Positions 1 through 9,927 of a stretch of DNA of 64,000 nt are shown here, in pieces; the stretch's first letter is position 1, and the number at the start of each line of letters is the position of its first letter. The DNA is taken from contig JAIOKI010000004.1 of assembly GCA_028335825.1 (NCBI GenBank), positions 62,001 to 126,000 on the forward strand, in the 5' to 3' direction. Origin of the DNA: Nosema muscidifuracis (taxonomy: Eukaryota; Microsporidia; Nosematidae). The notes under the pieces were generated by a model, which saw nothing but the letters and a program-made list of their open reading frames with translations, was not told where the DNA came from and searched no databases. A program made the position numbers and the translations under genes.

Positions 1-580
1 TTAAAATAAGTATACTTTAACAAATTATAAATATAAAAAAATATAATCAAAGACATATTTAATCAGAAATACCCATCAAAAGATTCATCAGAAGATTCTA
101 CAGTTTCTTTTTTCTTATTTTTATTTTTAACAGTAAATACATTCAATACAAATATAGACAATATAAAAGTGAAATTCATATTTTATCTATTTTTTTCTTT
201 ATTTATATACATGAAATCCAATAATTTTTCTATGTGATATATTAAAAATCATAAGATGATTGATACGTATATTCTACTTAATATAATAAAATTAGCAAAT
301 TAAAAAAGACTAGTTGATCAAAATTAAAGGGAAAGGGTTAATTGAAAAAATTTAATTTTATCATTTATTTTAATATTATTAAAAGATATCACGTATTTTT
401 AGCAATGATTTTAGAAAAAATCATTTTTAATTAAAATTAATAGTCATAGTTTTGAATTATGATTTTTTAGAAATCTAAGTGAAAGTATTTATGAAACATT
501 ATCCCTTAAATTTGACTGATAATTACGTAATTTATTTTATAATCTAAAATCAAATACAATTAAACAATAACTTTATTATA
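1..580. other. AT-rich non-coding stretch
   Basis: No open frame, start motif or RNA gene is supported here. The sequence is low-complexity A/T with scattered short ORFs full of stops. It leads into the retroelement fossil that begins near 581. Confidence 0.5.
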
Positions 581-1260
581 AAAGCACTATTGTGTGCACT
601 TAAAGATAGACACTTATTGTTAGAAAAAGGAGGTAAATGTTATAATTGTAATGACGAAATAAAAACAGTAGATCATATAGCAGAATAATAAATCACGAAT
701 GCATGAAAAGACATAATTAGGTGCTCAAATGTTAACACATGAATCTTTGCCATCAGTATAATATTACTACTAATTAAAAGATAAGAAGCCATTCGGTTCA
801 GAAATATATAACTAACGAAAAAGTAAAAATAAGTTAGACACACGAATATAATCCGAGTAAAATATAATAAGCATAAGTATATACGTGCTTTAAAGATAAG
901 AAATTTTAATTATTGAGATAGGAATCAGTTCGTTTAATAATTTATGGACTGTTGAAGTGGAGAAGAGAAATAAGAACGATATACTAGCTAATAACTGTAG
1001 CTCATTACACAAGTATAAAACTCGAAATGTTTCCCATGTGATAGCAAAATTATACAGAAAACACAAGACGAAGCTAGATTTGGACAAAAAAGTAGAGATA
1101 TATGTTCAATCCAGGGTGCTTAAGATGACTCTTAAAGCCTAAGAATGCAAAGCCATAGAAGAAGTAACTTAAAAACGATTAAATAAACAATTTGACTTTG
1201 AAAGAATGATTATTTGGCTTACATAGATTCTCATCGAAAAATATCTACGTAATGTCGCCA
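581..1260 (+). mobile_element. Decayed 3' end of a non-LTR (LINE-like) retroelement
   Basis: Conceptual translation gives recognisable pieces of the C-terminal region of a non-LTR reverse transcriptase protein. First comes a zinc knuckle: C-Y-N-C followed by D-H-I, at about 631-675. Then, at about 918-1010, a stretch reading IGISSFNNLWTVEVEK precedes K.NDILANN. From memory this resembles the 'IIEVGITSxDNLQxVExEKLRKYDLLANE' region of retroelement proteins seen in microsporidia; that comparison is not searched. A last block reads YVQSRVLKMTL. The frame is heavily broken, so the copy is dead. A second partial copy lies at 7970-8480 in the same orientation. The clade (restriction-enzyme-like endonuclease type) is inferred from the knuckle and the order of the blocks. 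The RT core is not visible upstream. Confidence 0.6.
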
Positions 1261-1729
1261 AATACCATAAATTTTACACAAAATTTTTATAAATATACTA
1301 TCTAAAGATTTTTATTCTCAGAATAGGAATGTACTACCAGGGGTTTAGAATATACTTGTCAGTTAAATAAAAAATACATTATTCTTAAACTAAGTAAAAA
1401 TTTTAAAAATAATTGAATGCAACAACAATTAGAAAAATAAATCTCTAATTTAATTTTCTATTTTCTTAAGACAATATTAAATATTTACGTAAATAAAACT
1501 TCAACAAAAAAATCTAATTTTGAGTATCATTGTTTATTTAAATGAAGATTGTTGCACTTTAGTAATTTTGTACGCAAGGAAACAATAAGACAGTGAAAAT
1601 AGTTAAATTCTGCTTGAAGAACATAAAAAAATAAATACAATAAAAATCTTAAGATATTATTATATACATTAATAATTTAATAATGTATTTTTAATTAATT
1701 AATAAATAGTTAAAGTTAAAATAAATTGT
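1261..1729. other. AT-rich spacer, nothing recognised
   Basis: No frame longer than a few dozen codons and no start motif. It follows the retroelement fossil and precedes the 3' end of the minus-strand gene at 1730. Confidence 0.5.
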
Positions 1730-2818
1730 TTAATTGATAACTTGTACATAATAATTCAACAATTCAAAAATATTATCATATCCAGATGAAATTAGATTTT
1801 GTTCATTTCTTATCGCTTTATAACTAATTAAATTTTCTAATTCCGATTTAAAATAGAAAAGTATACATGCATAAATATCGAATCTATTTTTATAGATATT
1901 TTCTTTTTGACAAATCTTCGAAAGGAATTCTTTTAAGCCAGAAATAATGTCATTAGAAGTATCATTTGATTTACTTTTAAAACTTTCGATGAATTTAAAT
2001 AGCATCAATGTATCATTAGAAAAATTATTTTCAGAAAGTCTCTTCTCGTACATCTCACACATTTCAAAATACATTAACAAATCAAAATAGATGCTCGAAA
2101 TATTATTATGGTTATAAACAATCTCTTTCATGATAAAATGAGAAATTTTTTCATAATATTCAGATTCGGAATTATCATTTTCTTCGATTAATTTAGAATT
2201 AACGTAATCGAGATTTAGTTTATTTTCACATTTTTCAACCAAATCTAAGGTGAATAGAATTTCATACATTATAATATTTCTAGCTTTTCCTTTATTCGAT
2301 AGAATACTTATTAAAATATCCTTGTATAGATCACTATCTTTTATAAGATAAAAAAATCTTAAAATAGGTTCAATTTTATCTACACTGATATTTTGACAAG
2401 TTTTGAAGAAAATCTTCATTTCTTCAAAAATATCTTCATCGATACAATAATAATATATTTCATATTTATAAACTGTAACGTTCTTTAAAGCATAACAATG
2501 ATTATTCAAATATATACTGTCATTAAATAATCCTACTTGTATATTTTTAAGTTCTTTGTTATTTGGATCATTAGAAGAATCTAAATGTTTCAGAATATCA
2601 TCTTGAGCAAGTATACTATTTTTATAATATTCAGTTATTCTTTTGTTATCCTCAAATTCGTATGCTTTTTTATTAACTATATCATATTTTCTATCAAAAT
2701 AAAAACAGGACATTTTTATTAATGATAATAAACTTGAAATTTCTTCTAAATCTTCTTCCTTACAGTGGTAATATATTTTTAGATAATACTCAACATATTT
2801 TTTTATAATTAAATTCAT
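1730..2818 (-). CDS. Hypothetical protein, C-terminal part of a frame-split secreted-protein gene
   Basis: 362 codons, helix-rich and charged, with no recognised domain. It has no signal peptide and no CCC start motif of its own. Its first codons overlap the last codons of the frame at 2790-3428. An A7 run on the coding strand lies exactly in the overlap, and crossing it would join the two frames into one product of roughly 565 residues. The simplest reading is that this is the C-terminal two thirds of one gene whose frame is shifted at the A run, by sequencing error, allele decay or slippage. The product looks like a lineage-specific microsporidian secreted protein. It sits in a gene-poor region between transposon fossils. 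Confidence 0.6.
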   Translation of the reverse strand: MNLIIKKYVEYYLKIYYHCKEEDLEEISSLLSLIKMSCFYFDRKYDIVNKKAYEFEDNKRITEYYKNSILAQDDILKHLDSSNDPNNKELKNIQVGLFNDSIYLNNHCYALKNVTVYKYEIYYYCIDEDIFEEMKIFFKTCQNISVDKIEPILRFFYLIKDSDLYKDILISILSNKGKARNIIMYEILFTLDLVEKCENKLNLDYVNSKLIEENDNSESEYYEKISHFIMKEIVYNHNNISSIYFDLLMYFEMCEMYEKRLSENNFSNDTLMLFKFIESFKSKSNDTSNDIISGLKEFLSKICQKENIYKNRFDIYACILFYFKSELENLISYKAIRNEQNLISSGYDNIFELLNYYVQVIN

Positions 2819-3428
2819 TCATGTCGATAGTGTACATAAACATATTTTTGTTATCTGGAGTTAACTTAAAATTAAATAAAATATTATCGTAATGTTCTAT
2901 TCCGTATAGACAAGAATTTTTTTCACTATTTAAAATTATATTTTTATAAGCTGGATTGTTTATCAAAATCTTATCGTATTCTAAGTACGATTTAGTACTT
3001 GAAACATCATTGATATAGTGATAATAATTTGAAATATTTTTCATAAAATCACAAATCATTTCTGTATTCTTTATATTTTTTTCGCAATCTTCAATATATA
3101 AATATTTATCTATATCAGAGAATTCGTATACAATTTTAGCAAGTTTTTTTTTCAATTCATCTTTCAAAGCAAAATTATCACCTGAATACTTATCGATACT
3201 AAAAACAAATTGATTTGTAAATTTTCCTGATTCATCGCACCTTTTAATATATATTCGGGATCTATAGATCTCTAAAATATGGATTGGAAAAGTGGAATCA
3301 TCGCCTATAAAAATAAAATTTCTTTCATTAGTTTTCTTCATAATCACTTTAGATAGATCTTCACGCATTGTTTTTAACACATCGAATGTATAAACTGATA
3401 ATAAATGTATTAAAGCAAAAAATTTCAT
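2790..3428 (-). CDS. Hypothetical secreted protein, N-terminal part of a frame-split gene
   Basis: 212 codons. The start is well supported: TTACCCTATCATG places a CCC block just before the ATG. The N-terminus (MKFFALIHLLSVYTF) looks like a short signal peptide. The rest is lysine/isoleucine-rich with no known domain. The frame ends in ...NEFNYKKIC, directly at the A7 run shared with the downstream frame (1730-2818), so the natural product is probably the sum of both. No homologous family is recognised. Confidence 0.65.
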   Translation of the reverse strand: MKFFALIHLLSVYTFDVLKTMREDLSKVIMKKTNERNFIFIGDDSTFPIHILEIYRSRIYIKRCDESGKFTNQFVFSIDKYSGDNFALKDELKKKLAKIVYEFSDIDKYLYIEDCEKNIKNTEMICDFMKNISNYYHYINDVSSTKSYLEYDKILINNPAYKNIILNSEKNSCLYGIEHYDNILFNFKLTPDNKNMFMYTIDMNEFNYKKIC

Positions 3429-4829
3429 GATAGGGTAAAAAATTTCATATTTATATTTTTTTAAATAAAATTAATTTAATTTTTAATTTAAAATTGAAAA
3501 ATAAAAAAACAAAGATAGGTCAAAAATGAAGAAAAAAAAATTAATTTTTGTCCTTAAATTAAATTTAATTTAGCATTTGTTAGGATATATTTTTTACAAT
3601 TTTTTATTGTAGTTATAAAATAATAAATTTATCATAATTAATGATAAGAATTTATTTTATGTAATTGTTTTGTAATTTTAATTTATAGAAAATTTTTATT
3701 TAAATTAAAAATATAATAAACATTTGTTTATGTCAGGCAAAGATATCAAAATTTTCTATTTGTCTCGGAATTCTGATAATTAAAGAAATTAAATTTTATA
3801 GATTCAAGATGTTTGATTGATAATAATAAATTAAAAATTCAATAATTAGATTCTGAGTTTTTAATTTATAATTTGAGAATAAGACAATACAAATACTCCA
3901 ATAGATTTTATAACAATATAGATTAATAATTCAAATGCTTTATTATTGTTACAAGAATCAAGGCTAACCTATTGATAAACGTCTTCTATTTTATTTAGTT
4001 ATACGTAGATAAATTGATTTTTTTCTTTGTAATTTACTAATATTAAGCATATATTTAATATGAAGTGAGTAATTTAAATTAATAATTCACATTTCTAAAA
4101 ATTTTATGTGGTTAAAAAATATTATAATTTTAAATTACCGCCAAAATTATAGATTTAAGACATAATAGGTATGAAAATTGTGCACATAAATGTTACGTTA
4201 TATCAAGACCAAACAAAGAAAATCGGAATAATTCTTAAACACTTTGTATAGAATAATAATTTATGTTATCATCTTATGAAAAACCATGTGGTCAAAACAA
4301 AATTTATATATGATAATATAACATAACAGGATATTTTTTGTATTTGTTTGTAAAGAAATTCATTTATTATGTTTCTTTTTCTTAATGTTCTAAACTTATT
4401 ATGAGCTACTTACACATGAATTCTTTTGATACAGAATTTAATCATTATTCTATATAATATAATATCTTAGTTTTAAATGTAATTCGAACTGATTTTTTGA
4501 GAATATTTGTTATTATACCAGATTTTGTTTTCAACATACCTTTAGGTCACTACTGTACAGGAACTATACATTCTTTGTTAATATTATTTATTGATTTTCT
4601 AAAAAATCATAAATTTTTACTTCTATTTTATGAATTTCTACTGAATAAACAAAATAAAGGAAATTAAATCTTAGACATATATTATTACATCAATAGACAA
4701 AAAAGACAATGTACCAATAGAAAAATTTATTGTCAATTCTTCAATTTATTTCGTAATGCAAAAGCTAAAACTTTTAATATTAACTTATTAAACCAAGTTT
4801 TAAGTATATTCGTACTACTGATTTCTTAA
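3429..4829. other. Long AT-rich intergenic region
   Basis: No supported gene. There are many stops in all frames and low-complexity A/T tracts. It ends where the Mutator-like transposase remnant begins. Confidence 0.45.
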
Positions 4830-5830
4830 ATTGTAAATGAAGGGCAAGACTTGCTAATTCATTATTTGTATAAGCTATATTATAGGTTGGTTTATGGCAC
4901 AATGACAAGAATTATATTATTTTATACTATAAATGTCTCTATTTATGGTAAAAATCTGATTTTATGTCATTTACTGGTATTATAGATTTAGCTAATTTTG
5001 ATAATACTGAATTTATTTTACTAAATTGCAGAAACTTCTTTTTAAATAATAAGAATCAATTTTTGCTTGTTATATTTAGTAATAAGAAGATTTTTAAGGA
5101 TAGAGGTTCGAGTATTCTTCAAGTATTTTTTATCAATCATATATTATACATGGAGATTTTAATAAACAGAGCTTTTTCTGATCTATTGTTTTCTTTTAAA
5201 TGAAATTTATGTAAATATTTTAATATAATTAAATCTTTTCTTGTCCATCATTTAGTAAAATTTGAAAAACCATAAAATTTGCTCAGATAACGTGTTGATT
5301 TTTTCACTTGGGACAGATTATATCAATACTGTTTCAGGGTTTAGAAATTGTTTCATTATATAATAAAAATATACATTTTAGATTTGGTCTGATGATAACA
5401 GCTTTATCTATAGTTATAATTGATGAAGTTTAAATTACAAAGAAATTTATATAACTTTTATGATGAAAACATAGAAGGCTTATAAAATCATGTATAAAGA
5501 AATATTCGGTCATTGCTTAGTAGAGAAATATAGTACTTATAGGGTTAGGATTTATAGTGTCGCTGAAGGACTTTATTAAAAACTGACCAAGCTAATTAAT
5601 AAAAATAATTATAGTTTCATGGAGGTTTTATATACTTAATGATATTTAAATAATGAATAAAGTATAACTTAATCGAATAGTTGCAGAAAGAAAGTTAAAA
5701 ATGAAATAAAAAAGATTTTGATTAGAAGAACGAAATATAGAGATTGTGGTGCTTTTATATGCACTCTCATCACTTTAGAAGAAGTTTTGTATGGTTTGGG
5801 AAGAGTAATTAAATTAAATTTCTCAATATT
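4830..5830 (+). mobile_element. Fossil of a Mutator-like (MULE) DNA transposase
   Basis: Three blocks in the right order resemble a MULE transposase. FYTINVSIYGKNLILCHLL at about 4919-4975 corresponds to the 'YTIHxxxxGKxxPLVYALL' block. FRFGLMITALSIVIIDEV at about 5380-5431 corresponds to 'GLxxxY...ALAFVPxxDV'. VAEGLY.KLTKLINKNNYSF at about 5551-5625 corresponds to the 'vEgfHrxLNxxixxxHPxxxxF' block near the C-terminus. Between them the frame is lost, so this is an old dead copy. No terminal inverted repeats could be found. The call rests on motif order only. Confidence 0.5.
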
Positions 5831-5906
5831 TTTTGATGGTAATTTTTTATAAAAATTTAGAGAGCTTTAGGACACTACTAATAAATAGAAAAAAAAAATT
5901 ACCCCC

Positions 5907-7127
5907 ATGTTTAAAACTATTTTATTATACATAATACAAATTTCTGGTATCAAACATCTTAATTTATATTATGAAGAAAAAAACGGCTGTCTTATCGATA
6001 AAAATCTACGTAACAGAGAAATATTATATGATAAAAATATAATTCAACTTATGTTCGATAACATTTGGGATATATTGATAAAGAATCCTAAATTTGATGA
6101 AGCTTTCATAGATGATGAATTTATACCGAGAAAACATCTGTTTAATAATAATAATGAAGTTAAGTCAATTGTTTTTAAAAAAATTATGAAATTACTTAGT
6201 TCATCATATAAAGATAATGATGAATTGGAAGATAGATTTTCAAATATTTCTGATACATTTTTTGCAGATAATATGGCTGAAGAGGTATATAAAATAATAG
6301 AAATGCTATATCTTTGTGATGAATGGGGTGAGTATATTCAGTCACAAAATATAATCAAATTTTATGATCATATAAATGAATTAATAAGAGACAGTTTCAC
6401 ATTTAAAAAAAGTGTAAAACTAGGACGAGCTCCGAGAATTAAGTTTAAAAATTGTATTGATCAAAAATTTCTAGATGATTCAAAGTGTGCTCGTAAATTC
6501 GAAAGTTATAATTCTATATCAGAAAATACAGTTGAACCAAGTACTACGAGCAAAGAAGACCAGGCATCCTCATATTCATCTTCATTGATTACAAAATCTG
6601 AAAATAGTTACAATTTAGATATTAATAATGAATCATATAATAATTTTGAAGATGAACTTAAAAAGATAGAATCTATAAATAATGAATCATTTGATGAATT
6701 AGATTCTTCATTATTTAATGATTTAAAAGAAATAACTCAAGAATACAGTTCAACAAAAGCTTTGAGTTTTACTGAAAATCCTAATTTTATTAATCATGTA
6801 TCTACTATATCATCTGCTTATGACACACCCGAAAACAAAAACATAATAAACCAAAATAATACAGTCAATACGAACATGTTTAGTAATAACGTTCTATTTG
6901 GAATTTTAGTTGGAGGTGGTATATTTTTAATTTGTTTTATATTCGTCTTGATATATTGCATCATAAAAAAAACAAAAAGAAGCTATACATTAGAAACTGA
7001 TAGAAAAATTATCGAGATGGAAGATTTATTGAAAAGGAAAAATATAACTCATACGAAAAATTCTAAAAAGACTACTGTAGTTGAGATCGATGAAATTAAA
7101 AATTCTATTTCTAATAATGAGAATTAA
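5907..7127 (+). CDS. Type I membrane protein, unknown function
   Basis: 406 residues, starting directly after a CCCCC block (5902-5906), the strongest form of the start motif in the window. The N-terminus is weakly hydrophobic (possible signal peptide, residues 1-15). The body is acidic with a Ser/Asn-rich stretch (about 175-320). A single strong transmembrane helix at about 329-353 (VLFGILVGGGIFLICFIFVL...) is followed by KKTKR and a cytosolic tail of about 50 residues. This is a classic type I surface-protein layout with a stop-transfer signal. No domain is recognised. It is likely a lineage-specific plasma-membrane or secretory-pathway protein. Confidence 0.75.
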   Translation: MFKTILLYIIQISGIKHLNLYYEEKNGCLIDKNLRNREILYDKNIIQLMFDNIWDILIKNPKFDEAFIDDEFIPRKHLFNNNNEVKSIVFKKIMKLLSSSYKDNDELEDRFSNISDTFFADNMAEEVYKIIEMLYLCDEWGEYIQSQNIIKFYDHINELIRDSFTFKKSVKLGRAPRIKFKNCIDQKFLDDSKCARKFESYNSISENTVEPSTTSKEDQASSYSSSLITKSENSYNLDINNESYNNFEDELKKIESINNESFDELDSSLFNDLKEITQEYSSTKALSFTENPNFINHVSTISSAYDTPENKNIINQNNTVNTNMFSNNVLFGILVGGGIFLICFIFVLIYCIIKKTKRSYTLETDRKIIEMEDLLKRKNITHTKNSKKTTVVEIDEIKNSISNNEN

Positions 7128-7969
7128 ATTAAATTATTTTTACTTGATATTTTTTTTCAACTTAATTATCATAAGTTATATGATTGGGACCAAAATTTAA
7201 AAATTGAGATAGTTAAAATAGCGAAGATTTTTTACAGTCTCTTTTTTTTTTATATTCATTAATGACCAATTTCTTTTTTTTTTAGTTATTACTCATTAAT
7301 GAATATAAAATTTTAACAAGACTATAAGGTCTTATTTTTTCACTTGTTATAAGTTAATCACCAAAATCAGATCTTTCTTTTGGTATCTTAAATATTTAAA
7401 AATATTAAGAAGTTATGCATGGCAGTACTAAAGATTTTATTGATCAAAGGTATGATTTTAAAGAAGTTCTTGATAAGATAATTTAAAAATATGTACAATT
7501 TATGGCATACACTAGTATATAAGAATGCTTTTTAATAGTTTTTAGATAAACCAGAGTTTTAATAATACATTTTAAAAATATAGTTATGGTTAATTTGCTG
7601 TATATCACAGATAATCATATAAAAGAAAATTGTTTCGTATTATCACATGATTTTTTATATATATAGAATTATTATAGCAGAAATCAATATCGCGAATGAT
7701 TACATCTGATTTATTACATTCATTGGTTATTTAATGGAAAATATAATAGAGCATTGAAGATGACCCAATTTTATTCTCTAAATATGATCTTTATAGGATT
7801 ACTCTTGTTATAATCAATAGAAACGGTTTAATATAAAAATTAATTACATTAAATTAAGACGTGAATTGTTTAAAAAGAAATTTGAAAACAAATGCAAATC
7901 AGAATAATACCAAAAACATATTTATTTTAAATAAAAATTATAAATATATGGAAAGTTCTAAAAGAATAA
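7128..7969. other. Intergenic region with a perfect inverted repeat
   Basis: No gene supported. It contains the 18-bp inverted repeat listed separately at 7248-7310 and a small hairpin-like AAGACTATAAGGTCTT at about 7318-7333. The remainder is A/T-rich with no usable frame. Confidence 0.45.
7248..7310. repeat. 18-bp perfect inverted repeat (hairpin)
   Basis: The left arm TTTTATATTCATTAATGA (7248-7265) is exactly complementary to the right arm at 7293-7310, with a 27-base spacer rich in T. It lies about 120 bases after the stop of the membrane protein gene. It could be a 3'-end hairpin or the remnant of a small inverted-repeat element. Confidence 0.7.
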
Positions 7970-8480
7970 AAATTAAATAAAAATGCAGTATATAAGCATT
8001 ACAAAGTTAAGGAATTCTCAGTTCAGAAATATATAGCGAATATGAACGTTGAAATGAGAGTTAATTTCAGTATTTTTATTTTAAAAAGATAAAATATAAT
8101 AAGGCATATATTATTAATTAATAATTTAAGAGAGTACATTGTGATAGTAAAAGTGAAAAAAACAAGCTCAAATAATTTATAGATTGATAAAAATGAAAAG
8201 AAATAACAGTTACGATAAAATATCTAACCACACAGCGTCAATATATAAGTGAAGAATTGTACCATATGTGATCACTTGGGATGGTTTAGTTTCTAACTTC
8301 CATTAATGATAAAGATAATCAGACTGAGACATATATTTAAATAAGAATCCTCAAGATGACTTTAATAGCTTAACATTGAAAGCCACCGAAGAGCAAGAAA
8401 TGATGAATATTCTACTGAAACAAAGGATTCCGAGATAAAGGAAGCTCTGAAGTCAGAGATAAACGTTCTTATTTAAAGTT
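7970..8480 (+). mobile_element. Second decayed copy of the LINE-like retroelement 3' end
   Basis: The translation at 8253-8303 reads RIVPYVITWDGLVSNFH, which I associate from memory with the 'IIPYVMTWDGLVTxxH' block of microsporidian-type non-LTR retroelements (not searched). Further on, an ILKMTLIA block matches the LKMTLKA of the copy at 581-1260. Around 8010-8050 the nucleotide sequence (GTTCAGAAATATATA) matches 795-812 of the first copy. It is same-strand and heavily degraded, so it is an independent old insertion or an old duplication. Confidence 0.6.
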
Positions 8481-8895
8481 AGTTTATCCCTAACTAAAAA
8501 ACCAAATAAATACAAATTAAATATTAGCTAAACCTGACTCCTACAAAGGGTAAAAATTCTTTTTTTCATTGAAATTTTTAATGAAATATATCTTTTACAA
8601 TGTAAAAAATTGATAAAGTTCAACGTAAATTCAAATTCAAATATTTTAATATTTATTTTTTTAATAATTAATTGATTCTTCAGATTAGAAAAAGAATTTA
8701 ACTTGTAAACGTTTATTCTACAGATCTAAATGTCTATTAAATTAAAATTTTTAATTGTAAATCTGCTTATTCATGGTATAGAGTCTTAAGAATTAAAACT
8801 TGATTACATTCCGATATATTTAAATTCTTACTAATATATATTTTAAATTTTTATATTAAATATTATATTAAATTCAGTAAAAATAGAACTTTTAA
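8481..8895. other. AT-rich spacer
   Basis: Nothing beyond A/T-rich sequence. It separates the retroelement fossil from the 3' end of the minus-strand gene at 8896. Confidence 0.45.
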
Positions 8896-9927
8896 TTAAT
8901 TGTTTTCTTGATGTATTTCCGATAGTTGATTAATTAATTTAAATACTAAAACACCAATTTGATAAAAAACCCTTTGTTCGATATTAGTAAAGCTTGATTC
9001 TTCTAAAACTTTTTCGAACTTTTTTATTACATTTAAATAATTTGATAAGCAGTTTTTCATATCATTATCGATGCAGTACAAAAGATTTTCTAAAAATAAA
9101 CCACAATGGTTGCAAATTTTGATCAATTCATTATCTTCATCTTCAAAATAAAACATATCTTTGTTTAGAAAGCATTTATAATAAGATATTAAATATAAAG
9201 AAATATATGAATTTAACATGTCTAATATTCTTTCTCCTTGAATCATCTCCTCTAAACAATTTACAAAGTGTTTTGTTAATTCATCTTTATATTCTGAATT
9301 ATTTATCTTATCATATATTATCTGTAGTATTTGTTCATAATTTAATATTTGAAGATCCTTAGCAACATATGAATCATAATTAATATTAAACTTTTCATAC
9401 AGAACTAATATAATATCTTTTAGCTTAATTTTTAATTTATCATTAAAATCATCTAATACTTTTTCCTTTCGATCGATTCTTTTAAATACATTTAAAAAGC
9501 TATTAAAAAATAAATTAATAGTGTCTAAAACATATTCCTTGTTCAAAATATCACTTAATGAGAACCTATTAAACAAAATAGGATGTACTTCATATGTCAT
9601 TTTTTTATATTTTAAAGGTGGACAATGAAAATATTCATTTTCATCAAATTCTTCGTTCTCTTCATCATTATAGTTATTAATTTCATTATCAGATGGGTTA
9701 TAAATTAATTCCTCATTAGTATTAATCGAATCATAACTGGCCGTTTCATCAGTTTCATCTTCGTAATCATTTTTATACAGATTGATTAATTTCAAACAAT
9801 CTTCAATACCATTTAATTCTTGGTATTTTGATGAAAAATAAGTTACTGGGGTTGTTAGAAAAGATTGATCAGATGTAGAACGAGATAGGCATATATAAAA
9901 CCAAAATACTTTTAGAGATTTAAACAT
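8896..9927 (-). CDS. Hypothetical secreted protein
   Basis: 343 residues. The start codon is preceded by CACCCTTAAAATG, a good CCC start motif. The N-terminus MFKSLKVFWFYICLSRSTS is a plausible signal peptide. It is followed by a very acidic stretch (about 55-95, many D/E/N) and a helix-rich C-terminal two thirds with several Cys (for example the ICNHCG region). No family recognised. It resembles the other orphan secreted genes of this gene-poor arm in size and composition and is probably lineage-specific. Confidence 0.7.
   Translation of the reverse strand: MFKSLKVFWFYICLSRSTSDQSFLTTPVTYFSSKYQELNGIEDCLKLINLYKNDYEDETDETASYDSINTNEELIYNPSDNEINNYNDEENEEFDENEYFHCPPLKYKKMTYEVHPILFNRFSLSDILNKEYVLDTINLFFNSFLNVFKRIDRKEKVLDDFNDKLKIKLKDIILVLYEKFNINYDSYVAKDLQILNYEQILQIIYDKINNSEYKDELTKHFVNCLEEMIQGERILDMLNSYISLYLISYYKCFLNKDMFYFEDEDNELIKICNHCGLFLENLLYCIDNDMKNCLSNYLNVIKKFEKVLEESSFTNIEQRVFYQIGVLVFKLINQLSEIHQENN

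Noticed and set aside
957-1142. 61-codon + strand ORF and the overlapping minus-strand ORF at 890-1087
   Set aside because: Both fall inside the LINE fossil. The + strand one is a surviving piece of its C-terminus, the other is its shadow.
5045-5070. Apparent tRNA T-loop word (GGTTCGAGT near 5105)
   Set aside because: No T-stem pairing, and no D-arm or acceptor stem nearby.
4964-5203. 79-codon + strand ORF
   Set aside because: No start motif, and it lies inside the MULE fossil with no match in that frame. Treated as chance openness.
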